Part shown: one piece after another, positions 38,297 to 64,000 of the stretch
How positions within the stretch are numbered: position 1 is the first letter of the stretch
Layout: every line of letters starts with the position of its first letter
NCBI GenBank assembly: GCA_940671915.1
Contig: CALNVZ010003434.1
Location: 16,177,106 to 16,241,105, forward strand
Length of the DNA stretch: 64,000 nucleotides
Reading direction: 5' to 3'
Origin: Paracentrotus lividus
Taxonomy: Eukaryota > Echinodermata > Echinoidea > Camarodonta > Echinidae
Position numbers and translations under genes: made by a program
The notes under the pieces: generated by a model
Database searches by the model: none
What the model was told of the DNA's origin: nothing
Seen by the model: only the letters and a program-made list of their open reading frames with translations

Positions 38297-41200
38297 GCAT
38301 ACACACACACACTCTCTCTCTCTCTCTCTCTCTCTCCCTCTCTCTCTCCCTCTCTCTCAATATCTTATTCATGCATTTCTGTCACTCTTTGTAGATTGTA
38401 CTCTCATACTGTATTGACTTTTTTGGCTTAATAATTTCTCGGTCAAAAAAACACACATGTACACACACCACAAAAAGACAATATTGTAAAGATTCATACC
38501 TTATAACCAGAAGATTCTTTTTGTTATAAATATTGGAGCACAAAATTGCCAACAATAGCACAGCTATATAATATGTTTACATTTCTAATGATAAAATCTA
38601 CCATATATAGTTATATCACAACATAGTTTCTCTTTTGAATAGAATAGAATATATTTAGTACACCGAAGATGTGATATAGCAACATTTAGAAGGATCTCTA
38701 TAATTTACACAGCTTCAAGGCACATAAAAATGATTATGGACACCCATATAACTAAATTGTACATCATAATACAATATCTTACATGTACATTTATGTAACT
38801 GGGTAACAATCAAGACTTGAGAATTCAAAAGAAAGTCTAAGATCTGATCATTCTGTTTTGAACAACAGGAAGGATTTCTATTTGCACAGAAAATATAAAG
38901 GCAGGTATTTTCAAAGGGTAACTTAAGTTAGTATGCCTACTAAATATAGGCTTACTAACTTCAGGCACCCTTTGAGAACACTGGCCAAAGACCTTTTCAA
39001 ATGTGAAGTGATAAAAAGCTTTTTAAAAAAAAGCCCCATCAAAAGAAAATAAGATCAGCATTTAGAGCTTTGCTTCTTTACTTTTTCTTTTCTTATTTTT
39101 TTATTTTATTTTTATTTTTTCCATTTCTTGGGCCATGTCTGAAAGGCCTACATGTAGATGTAAATACAGGCAAGACGTTGAATTCTAGAAACAACATAGC
39201 AATGTACATTTCACTACATAATGGTGGAATGTGATCAGTACAATTTGGTTCTTTGAACAGGAAATATCATACTTCATACTTGACTTGACAAGTCTAATAA
39301 ATAAATTTATTTTACTCTAAAATACGCTATTGTGAATCCTTTAAGCCAATTCATATCAGTGATATATATCTTTTACCTGAACCACTCACATTATTGTTGA
39401 GGATTAAATCCAAGTCACATTCTAATTCAGGGGCCTGAAACTGAAAAATCATGGGGGAAATGGAATCGTACAGAATTTACCGAAGCCCTATTTACTTTCA
39501 CATTATAACCCATCCGTCATGCAAGCCCGTCAGACTACAAAAATGTATATGTAATAAAAGTTTGCTAAGTCCATTCAAATGTTTTAGGTTCTTGCATTTC
39601 TCAACAATCATCAGTCTTTTAGACTCTTAACGAGTCTCATATCCTCTATCTCAAAGAAAAGACTTGTATGTATAATGCTCCATTTCAAATATAAAACACA
39701 GATCCAGTTTACTTCTGAATTCTGGTTGTTAGTCTAGCCTAGAAATATTTGTCCAGGGTCTAGCCATCTCTTCCTCCAAAAAGTTTTTGCTGCAGTTTAC
39801 GTAAAACTCCTCAGAGAGCTGGACATGTTATTGTTTCATTTTAACCATCCCCTGCTTTTCCCTACAATTTATCAGTTTATGGCTTAAAGGAATTCATTTC
39901 ATAGCACAAAACTTTTCAAGTTTATCTGATAATCATTCTACATGACAAATAGTCACTACAGCACTTGTCTACAATAAACTATCCTAAAACAATCAACATA
40001 TCCATGATTCTATTCCATAACTACTTTTTAAAAATTTCATTACAGTCCATGTCTGTTACCGGTACTAAAAAAATCCTGTTATACTGAAAAGTCACTTAAC
40101 ATGTTTGAAATTCAGACCTTTAGAAACATCTTACCACATGTACAGTCTGTGTAAAAAAAAATTTGTATAGTCGGGAAAAAATTATTTAGGTATGAAATCA
40201 TCTGAAATGATGTGTTATTGTTGTACCAACTTAAAGCCAAAAGATTCTTCTTCTGATGCACTTTTGTATAATTTGCTTTGGTAAAACAAAAGTTATGCTA
40301 AATTTTGTGAGGCGAAGAGCTAATAAAAATTGCACAATCTATTGTTTCGGTGCGCTGAATTCATAGCTATTATGTGAGAAACCCATAGAAAAGCATGCGC
40401 AAAGTACCTTTTTTCTTGGCTATAGAAAACTTGTCATATCTCAAGATCTACTGCACAAAATGAGATGAAAAAAATTGCAGACGAAAGCCTGATTTTCCTA
40501 CTTTATGGAAATATCAAATGCTTTTAGAATGTGATTAATTTTCATACTTAAAAAAAATGTTTTCCACTTGTATATTTTATAGACACAGACTGTACAACAA
40601 AATCTTGTATCCTTTCTTCTCTTGTTACAACAGGAGTACACTGTACAATGCATACATTTTACATGTACATCTATAGAAGAACGTAATCCTTTGGCAATTA
40701 TTGTACATGTACAAAGTACCTGACCTCACATAGTTTATTTACAATATTTACATCTGATATAAATATTCAAAACAAATCAATAAACTACAACTAGGCACCT
40801 ACTTGTAGTTACAGAAGAGAGTCTAAAATAGATCTTGGATAGCTCATGATTACAATCATAATTGCACTATTCTTGAATGAAATTAAAAATAAATTAATGT
40901 TAAAACTACTCTACGGTATATTGATCCATCCAACATGTACATGAATCTTATTTTCTAGTGCCATGTTATTCAACTACGATCATTTTTTTATCAGATAAAA
41001 AATATACATAAGTTCAATTTGCAGTTAAGTGGAATAAATGTTTAAGTCAAACGTCTTTCCCAAGTTTCTTCTCTTCATATTCTATCGTTCTCAACCCCTC
41101 ATGAGTTGATTTTTTGATGAGTCAAAGCTTTTTCACCAGTCCCAGCAGACTCGACCTATTTGGCAAGGTTGACTGCATATTTAAACAACTTTCATTCTAT

Positions 41201-41894
41201 CATGTGATTGCTAGGATATTTGTACAGAGAAGCTTTCACGCATTTCAAATCAATAGTCAACTTTTATTTCAGAAGCCCATGTATTCAAACTATTTTTTCC
41301 TTCACAACCACATAATTCTATCCCATTTAATTCAACATGAATTATGAACTGTTTTACACATACAATCAATTGAAAAGTTCTACATACGTGAACTAAAAAT
41401 CAGTCCAAATCCTAACTTTTCATAAATAAACCACTTTCCATTTAGAATTAATTTTTCATAATTTATATGATGCACATCAATCATTACACCAACTCAAATA
41501 CGGCTTACTGGACTAAAAGAAATAAAAGTATTCCCATTGCTATAACGATATAAATCTTGCTGTTTCATTTTTAAGATATAACTGTAACCTTTCATTGTTA
41601 TCAAAGCTGATAAAAAGGAGTTACTTTAGACTTGGGGGCTCCCGCATCGTCAGACGAATGAGGCAGTAAGCTCCATCAAACTTGATCTATCCGAGGCTAA
41701 ATTGTGAAGGTCTCTCCACTCCACATTATAATAAAAAATGAGGTAAACAAATACTGCACTTAAAATCTTTCATGGACAAAGTGAGTTAACATAATCTTCA
41801 TTCAAGATTCAACAATTAGAAATGACATTAAAAAAGAAGATAAGTACAAATACAAATACATGGCATAAGATGATTAGTACAAAAAATACAATGT
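36915..41894. other. Intergenic stretch, no gene seen
   Basis: AT-rich sequence between the convergent genes. It contains an inverted-repeat element at 37,163-37,390 (ends 'gggtaagtccaagtta' and 'cctggacttgccc'), a CT/CA microsatellite at 38,255-38,358, a small hairpin at about 38,904-38,985, and an element bounded by 'tacagtctgtg' at 40,139 and 'cacagactgta' at 40,592. Open frames are short and unlike known proteins. Confidence 0.6.
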
Positions 41895-42395
41895 ATGGTG
41901 ACACAACATTTGCTCCTGCGACAATTGCTCAGGGCTTTATTTCATCTAAGATGTAGGGTTAGGGTTACAATTGGGTTTTTATGTTAGGTTATTAGGCCGG
42001 GGGGGGGGGGGTTTGAATCAACCCCCCCCCCCCTGAGATCTTGGCCGCCAATCACGCAAGCGCCATGAAATTTTTGCACAATGGTAGTGTGCGATGTAAT
42101 CTACAATTTAGTATAGTTAATTTTCTTGAAATAATGTGATTTTATTTTATATTGATTAATTATGCTAATTTATGCATAACTCATTTTAAAAAATAAATAA
42201 AAATTATGAGTTAAAAAATTTGGGCGGCGGCATCCTCGTGAAAAAAGTTGAGGGGGGGGGGGGTTGATTCAACCCCCGCCCAGCCTTTTTACGCTTAAGG
42301 GTTAGGTTTCAGGTAGGGTATAGTGTTAAGTCCATGGTTAAAGTTGATCATTCAGGTGTATGAAAGTTACATGGAGCAATTGTCGCCGAGGTATG
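41895..42395. repeat. Nested repeat: palindromic element split by a G/C-run element
   Basis: The outer element matches 29,478-29,700. It is split at about 41,996 by an insert ending at about 42,296. The insert has a G run followed by 'tttgaatcaacccc' at its left end and 'ggttgattcaaccccc' at its right end. Neither part codes for protein. Confidence 0.65.
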
Positions 42396-43160
42396 GAATT
42401 TAAAAAAATCTATCATATCATTAGAAAGAAAAAAAAAGTCCTTTCCTTTAAAAGCAGGAAGCAATTTGATAAAATCCTGATTTACAGGACTGGTAAATCA
42501 GGACAACAGCCCTTGCCCTTTGCTACTCAGCTGCAGAATATGCCTGTCCTGTGTGGGGTAGATCAGCCCATGCTTCAAAGATAGACCCATCACTCTAACA
42601 GTGCATGTAGGGCCATAACAGGTTTGCCTGAAACCAACCAAGGTAGACGATATCTACATCCTGAGTGGCATCGCCCCTCCCACATCAGGAGGCATGTTTC
42701 TCTCCAAAAAGAGAAACTTAAGCAAGAAAATGACCCACTCCACCCTCTCTTCAATGCCATGCTGCAATTAAGCGCTTAAGATCTAGGCACAGTTTCCTTC
42801 ATTCTATCGTTCCTTGAACAAAGCCCCCACAACCGTAGGCTAGACCTTTGGTCAACCCGCCTTGCGTCTGCACCACACAGTGTCACACCAGTCCAAAAGA
42901 GTCCCTCCACCAGGATTCTGTGAACCTTGGCCTTTCTGGCTGTGTTTAAACCGCTTGCGAGCTGGAGTTGGCCGTTGCAAGGCTCTAATGGTCAAATGGG
43001 GCATCAACACTGAAGACAGCCAGTTTGCGAATGCGGAGGGAGGAGACCATGAGTCACCTCCTCAATGCCCTCTTCTACTTTCCCCTGTTCCCCAGCTGAT
43101 CTTACTACCCTTTCGCCTAATGGGATCGCCTGCGTTCAGTATCTAATGGGCAGAGTTTGA
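42396..43160 (+). mobile_element. LINE ORF2 C-terminal fragment, decayed
   Basis: Read across frames, it shows the tail of a non-LTR retrotransposon polyprotein: 'CPVLCGVDQPMLQR', 'SACRAITGLPETNQ', 'RRHVSLQKEKLKQENDPLHP', then 'LNRLRAGVGRCKALMVKWGI' and a Cys-poor remnant of the final zinc-binding region ending 'CPLLLSPVP'. Frameshifts and stops show it is dead. The reverse transcriptase core of this element is absent. The family resembles jockey/CR1-like tails, from memory only. Confidence 0.65.
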
Positions 43161-43505
43161 ATCACATTCTAATTCACAAATACAAAATTGAGAGAAAGGA
43201 TCGAGAAGAAGAAGAAGACAGGACTGTTGGATATGAAAATGCTGAAGTGATATTTTGGCCGCTATACATCAATTTATGCATTCTAATACGTCTATACATT
43301 TACATAACATGAATGTATCTGTACTACAATATATCTATGACATCCAATTCCACATCCCTTCCACTAAATCAACAGGTGCATGTACGTCATGTCGAGGCAT
43401 AAAGCCAGAACAGTCTGTCAATTTTTGAAGTCCACCAAATTACTACATATCAATGTACATGTACATTTGTCTGTAACAACTGCAAATATCCTCACAGGAT
43501 ATTGA

Positions 43506-44560
43506 TTGCCGAACTGTCTATGTCCTGTGAGTACTCTCATAAGGCGAATCATTGAAGAACTAAAATATCTAAGGGAACAAGGTACTATCATCTTCCTTGA
43601 TTTCACAAAGGCATTTGATAGCGTTAACCGTTGTAATATGTTTAGAATTCTTTCAAATTATGGAATCCCAAATGAAGTAATAACAAGCAATCGATGTAAT
43701 GTATTCAGATCCACTCTCCTTTGTTCAAAGTGTGATGGACCTACGGAACAGTTTGTGACAACTTCTGGAATTCTTCAGGGTGACACTTTGGCACCATATC
43801 TATTTGTAATGTAGTAGATTACATTCTAAGATATTCACTAGATTCTGTACGAACAAAAGGAATGGACATCAAACCTATGTCTTACAAGTAGTGACCAACA
43901 CAAATATTTAACTGATTTAGATTATGCTGATGATATGCATTGACTACTGCTCTTTTGAAGGATGCACAAAGAACTGCTTCTCTGCAGTAGAGGATGCATC
44001 TGCAAAAGTTTGGCTCTACTTGAATTCCCGAAGACCGAGTACATGACATTTAATGAAGCTCATGAATCATGCATCCAAGACACAAGGAAAGGGGTCAAGC
44101 TTAAAGAAGTGGATGATTTTAAGTACTTAGGCTCTACATATGGCGACTCGAGAAAGACTTTTATCAAGAAAGCTCTTGCATGAATGCTTGTAATAAACTG
44201 CATTTGATTTGGGAATCAAATATCTCTCTGTCAATAAAACTTCTCCCTGTTTAGAGCATGTGTAGAAAGTATCCTTTTGTATGGCTCAGGAACATGGACA
44301 ATCAAGAAGTCCTTAAAAGACAGACTAGATGGCACATATACTGACTTTAATGAGGGTACAAAATATTAGTTGGAGAGAACACAAACAAAGATGAAATTTA
44401 ATGGAGATCTTTCCACTATCTCCACCACAGTAATTAAACGTAGTGTGAGATTTGCTGGTCACTGTTTCCGTAGTGAGAAGGAAGTTATTTCTGATGTACT
44501 GTTGTTGCCGCCTCCCTCAGAAACGAGAGACGGCGACCTTTAAATTTTGTTGATTACATA
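43506..44560 (+). mobile_element. LINE reverse transcriptase fragment, decayed
   Basis: The open frame at 43,506-43,814 contains RT motifs: 'IIFLDFTKAFDSVNR' (A region), then 'TSGILQGDTLAPYLFVM'. After a break, 'LDYADDM' (the YADD catalytic box) appears at about 43,915-43,940, followed by 'FKYLGS', 'CVESILLYGSGTW' and 'VRFAGHCFRSEKEV'. Several stops and frameshifts separate these. It differs from the tail fragment at 42,396-43,160, and its order relative to that tail shows the two are separate insertions. Confidence 0.75.
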
Positions 44561-45429
44561 TGTAGGGATACAAGTAGTTTTTGTTACATGATCTACCAAC
44601 TCTCATGTCAGATCGTGAAGCCTGGCGTACCATTGTTGATTCATTCTCGGATGCGTCCGATTTGTAGTAGTACATAGACAGTTCTGGCACACAAACACAT
44701 ATGCATATACAGGAATGTGGTGGACATAACTGAATTTTGCCAAAAATGGACATAAACTGTTATGGCTTTAAGCCGTCGATGTAATGTTTCACCACAATAT
44801 CTTGTTATTTGGCTGGCTACAGCTACATTGTATTATTGGTTTGTTGGGTTTAGACAGAGACACATCTATCAATCAGATAAATGTATATGATTATTATTTT
44901 CAGTATCTAGGACCTACCTTGTACATGTATGTCACCATCCAAAAGACAATGCAAACTATTCAGCCTTTAAAGACCTATACTACAAAGACTACATGTAAGG
45001 TCTGTACAGATCCTACTTCAATAAGACTAAACATTATTGCGGATTGAAAATGGTTGCTAGAGGGTATTGACTTGTCTCGCAAACTACTCTGGTCAACAAG
45101 GCTATTCGTGATCACTCTCACAAAAAGTAGATCCTACAAAATGTAGTTATTGAAGTCACTGCACTCGAATTTCAAGATCTAACAAAATATGGCTTGCAAT
45201 CAATTGCAAATTTGAAACAATAATTTGAATTGTTTATTGGCCAGTCTTTTGAAGAAAAAAAAAATAGTCTTGATTGGCCATTGCCATTTTGTTGCACGTC
45301 CTGATGCCAAGTGTCAGCAATTGAATTCCACTGAAGACATATAAAGCTATTATTACGACCATAGACTATTAGAGTCACCGTACTTACTGTCTCTATCTGA
45401 TACCGTTGATAGTATTATACTGTTTAAGC

Positions 45430-45602
45430 CAATATTTCCGCGTACAGATATTTTCACAATTTTTTACCAGTTGGGGAAATTGGCGGTAGCAAAATTTCGC
45501 GATTTTGGTGATGATTTCATTTAAAGTGGAAATTTTTGTGATGACTGACTCGCAAAATTCGCGAAAATAAAGTCACCGCAAAAATAATAACTTATACAGT
45601 AG
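45430..45602. repeat. 'Cgaaaat/attttcg' element, three copies in window
   Basis: Ends contain 'taagccaatattt' and 'cttatacagta'; the middle carries 'cgcgaaaat' style motifs. Copies are at 46,805-47,008 (opposite orientation, in the last rabphilin intron) and 60,003-60,183. Non-coding. Confidence 0.65.
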
Positions 45603-45813
45603 TCTTAGAAAATTCATCTCCACTACTGAAATACAAAGCTAAAAATGCTCAAGGCTAAAAGCTAAAGCCTGGGGATCTTAGTCTATCTAAGTCACCAGAC
45701 TCATACTACAAGATAACATTTTATTGGTCACAGTACAGACCATGATACAATGTATCTTGATCCAGCAAAAACTCCAAAATGTAAGTGTTACAGGAATAGA
45801 TTCCTACTCTCCT

Positions 45814-45952
45814 GGGGGGCGTTTCATGAAAGGACTTGTCAGACGATTTATCCGACAAACTGTTACAAGCTACTGAAATGCTTTCATCTGATTGGCTGAG
45901 AGTAAATTTGTCTGATTAAATGTCTGACAAGTCCTTTGATGAAATGCCCCCT
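45814..45952. repeat. Short MITE with 'gggcgtttcatgaaaggact' ends
   Basis: 'ggggcgtttcatgaaagga' at the left is matched by 'tcctttgatgaaatgcccc' at the right. Inner 'cttgtcagacgatttatcc' mirrors 'tgattaaatgtctgacaag'. A decayed second copy is at 13,561-13,690. Confidence 0.8.
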
Positions 45953-46440
45953 GATGTTTCATATGAAATTAAAGCAGGACACACTCTATTTTTACATTAA
46001 CATCTACGGAGACATTCTAAAAGGAGAGTTATATCAAAATACACCCTCCATCTATTGAGATAGAAATAATTGTTGTGCATACAGAACCTTACCAGTTACA
46101 ATATAGTTACTGATCAAAGCGCTTTATCACCCCCAGTCATTGGATTTCATTCCAGGGCAGCCATTTCATATGCGCACAAATGAACGCATCCTATACCAGG
46201 TACCCATTTAAACCCTGGGTGAGGTGAAGCATTTGGATAAATTGCCTTGCCCTATGACATAAGTGCAATTGCTGGTGACCCAATCCAGGACAAGGTATAA
46301 ATTATGGCAATAAATTACACATTCTTTGTAAATTTTGGTACAATTCCACTTTGATAACTAGATTTGTACCACGATGAACAGTGAACTCTTCTAAATAGTG
46401 CTGTTACACAAGTATTTCTAATAATTTCTAAGAATTTATT

Positions 46441-61574
<15,134 letters not shown>

Positions 61575-61777
61575 CTGCAAAGAGAGAGAGATGAAAAATA
61601 TAAATAATAATGAGTTGTTTGGTTATTCATCCTTTTAGATTACTTTTTCATTTTCTTTGTATAGATGCTCATTTTCATTTCAGAATATCCAACATGATTA
61701 CATACATGTGATCATGTGTAAGTCTTTATAAGGAAAAAAATGCCAACAAGACCCAAATACAAACTATCTCAAACTTA

Positions 61778-61950
61778 ACTACTTGGCTGCGGACCATGTA
61801 ATATTACGCGCTTGGCGTTGGTACACTGCGAGAAGACCACGTAATATTACATGATCATGCTTGTCTGAGCTTAGTCTGTTTTGACACACCAGCGCCACGC
61901 TGGTCATACCCTTAATTTGCAATTAGCGCCATCCAGCAGTCAAGTGGTTA
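61778..61950. repeat. MITE-like element with 'ttaaccacttg' ends, second copy
   Basis: Inverted relative to 29,997-30,131. It has the same 'ccagcgccacgctgg' and 'cacgtaatattac' blocks and an extra internal duplication of the latter. Confidence 0.7.
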
Positions 61951-63851
61951 AAAAATTCAAAACCCTCAATTATGAAAAAAAATTGAATTGTAACATAATA
62001 TGTCTGACGGACATGAAAATATATTATTCACCAAATTATAGTGGAATTTTCCCCAAATATTTGTAAATTGACGATTGTATGTTTATTTTGACAAAGGAAA
62101 ATTTCTGATTCATCTTATAATGTTAAGGATAGAATCACAATTGCATTCTTTTTTTTTAAAGACCTGTACATTTTAGTCAAAATTAATTTTGTCAAGATAT
62201 TTAGACCTACTTCAAACTGCACACATAAATCACAATCTCATTTCCATCAAGGCATCTCTGTCACTGATATCATTGTTACAAACAAGCAAAGCTCATAAAT
62301 AAACTTACAAGTGTTTATCAAAACCAATTAACAAATTGTTTGTTTCAGGCTTGAATTTACAACCTTGTTCCTGCTCTTAAAGAATATAAGTGTCTTCCTC
62401 AAATTAATCTTGTCCGAATAATTTATCATCCAGATACTTCAACTGAACACATAAAACACAATCTCATTTCAGATAGAGATGCCTTATATTAGAAGTCATA
62501 ACACAGCTCGTAAATAATTGTTTAATTTGCCAATATGTCTAAGTCACTCACACATGTACCTGACTTAATGTTTCATGTTTCACTGGGCATAAGGCACACT
62601 ATACAGTTAAATGTCACAGACACCGTAGAGCATACTTCTAATTATTTACATTCATTTTGTGAAATGCACACTGCAAAGTTTGCTAAAAGGGGAAAGTCAA
62701 TATCAAAATAGTGAAACTGTTCTCAATTGTTAAAAAAAAATATTAGAACAATATCATAAAGATCACATTCATATTTTCTGTTTTGAGTTTACCTGCCAAG
62801 TTTTTATAATTGAGAGGAAATGTGAAATTTATTATTTTATTTCAATGCATGCTAATTACATTCTATCAACTTTCACAGGTACAGATCTTTTTTTCCCATT
62901 AAAAATATTATCATTTCACTTAGTAAATTTCATAAACCACTAAAAACAGATAAAGAATGTTCATCAAATATAAGGCACTTTAAAAATAAAGCATGGAAAT
63001 TCAGCGGTGAATAAAGGTATCATGCTTGTGACATCTTTGTGTTCATGACGCTTATCAAGAATGTCGTTCGTTTCACACCATTCATATCACGCCCTACAGC
63101 AATGCTAGAGGAATATCATCAATTATGCTAAATTTAATTTATTAGACCCACCGCTGAGGTATAAACGTGTCCCAAAGGTGTGTTGGCTACACTTCTGAGT
63201 GAGATGGAGAGAGAGAAAGCCGTAAAGTGGAATATATATTCCCTAGTTTCAAGACAAGGGGGTGATAAATATAATTTGCATGTACCTGTATGTCTTATGG
63301 CTTTATTCAATTCAATATAATTTTATGTATACTTATTTACTGATGCATACTTATTTACTGTTGCATTTTCTTAGTATTCTTTTGTATTGATGATAATCCG
63401 AAAATGTAGATTTTTTTTGTTTCAATGAATTGATTTTATTTTATTTTATCTATAAACTGGTTTGAATGTTGGTGAGAAAATGAAAGGCAAGAAGGGAGGG
63501 AGAGAGAGAGAGAGAGAGGGGGGGGGGAGGCAACCAAATAAAACAATTTAAACAGATTTTTTTCTTCAAAAGAAAGAAACACAGATACAAAGAGGAAGAG
63601 AGAGGGAAAGAGAAAATAATAGAGAAAGAGAGAGAGAGAGAGGGAGAGAGGGGTAAAATATAAATGATATGCATATTTATCTCCTTTTTGGACTAAAAGT
63701 TTGGATAAAAGACTAGCCACTTCTCTTCAAGACAAGATTGAATTACCTTAGCATGCCGGTGGAACCTCATTCAATTAGGTCACAGATTGTTGGTATAAAT
63801 GTATTTGTGTCACAAGAACAGTCTACAGGGTTAAATCAAGGGGCTCCCTTA

Positions 63852-63888
<37 letters not shown>

Positions 63889-64000
63889 ACCACACCGACT
63901 CCTCTGTTTGTGGCTTATTCACGCAGGGTGCTCGTAACACTTCCAGGTCCTGCATGGGACTACTGTCTGTGTTTTTAAAAAAAATGGTACAGTCTAGAAA
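61951..64000. other. Upstream rabphilin intron, no exon found
   Basis: I looked on the minus strand for an exon ending in phase 2 that would encode the helix before the finger, and found none convincing. GA-rich simple repeat at about 63,490-63,650 and a C run of about 34 at 63,854-63,888. Open frames there are repeat artefacts. Confidence 0.55.

Larger units (their letters stand above)
44561..46440. other. Intergenic repeats downstream of rabphilin
   Basis: Holds a copy of the 'gccaatattt ... cttatacagta' element at 45,430-45,602, a well preserved MITE at 45,814-45,952, and a dispersed repeat with 'caaagcgctttatca' and 'accctgggtgaggtgaagc' at about 46,110-46,280. No gene is seen. Confidence 0.55.

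Noticed and set aside
62755..62810. Upstream rabphilin exon ending 'cttggcag|gtaaac' on the minus strand
   Set aside because: Phase 2 fits, but an in-frame stop lies just upstream and the residues do not match the family.
63436..63720. Open frames of 74-94 residues on the minus strand
   Set aside because: They translate a GA-rich simple repeat.

Overview
The window looks like animal nuclear DNA: AT-rich, intron-rich and repeat-dense, with GT-AG introns that are often near 1 kb. Many short inverted-repeat elements and frequent 'acatgtacatgt' motifs give it the texture of an echinoderm, probably sea-urchin-like, draft assembly. That placement is an inference; no species marker was found. Two runs of N (14278-14302 and 32717-32738) are assembly gaps.

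Layout: (1) About 1-14,300 is a scrambled repeat region with no credible gene. It has a large diverged inverted repeat (about 50-2,870 against 6,720-8,940) and a long direct repeat (3,415-6,550 against 9,016-11,910). The second direct copy differs mainly by missing single bases, as uncorrected long-read gap filling would produce. The segment starting at 11,911 also matches the segment just right of the N gap at 14,303. (2) 14,303-19,150 holds no recognisable gene. (3) 19,194-21,061 (minus) is a class A GPCR with all landmark motifs but several frameshifts, plus a duplicated 3' end. (4) 22,659-24,470 is a decayed Tc1-like transposon with an inverted second 3' end. (5) 24,785-36,700 (plus) is the orthologue of human C12orf4/FERRY3, in about 14 exons. 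(6) 36,701-46,440 is intergenic, with MITE-like elements and fragments of two LINEs. (7) 46,441-61,574 (minus) is a rabphilin-3A-type gene: 13 exons with matching phases encode the Rab-binding zinc finger, a Ser/Gly-rich linker, C2A and C2B. Its 5' end lies beyond the window. (8) 61,575-64,000 is intronic or upstream sequence with repeats.

The two good genes are convergent. FERRY3 belongs to an endosomal Rab5-effector complex that links mRNA and ribosomes to early endosomes. Rabphilin is a Rab3/Rab27 effector on secretory vesicles. Both are Rab-effector related, but nothing in the sequence shows that they are co-regulated.

The most unusual pattern is that at least seven exons, three in FERRY3 and four in rabphilin, have tandem partial copies that carry a real splice junction. 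The copies are graded from intact to decayed. I found no novel defence-type or operon-like system.
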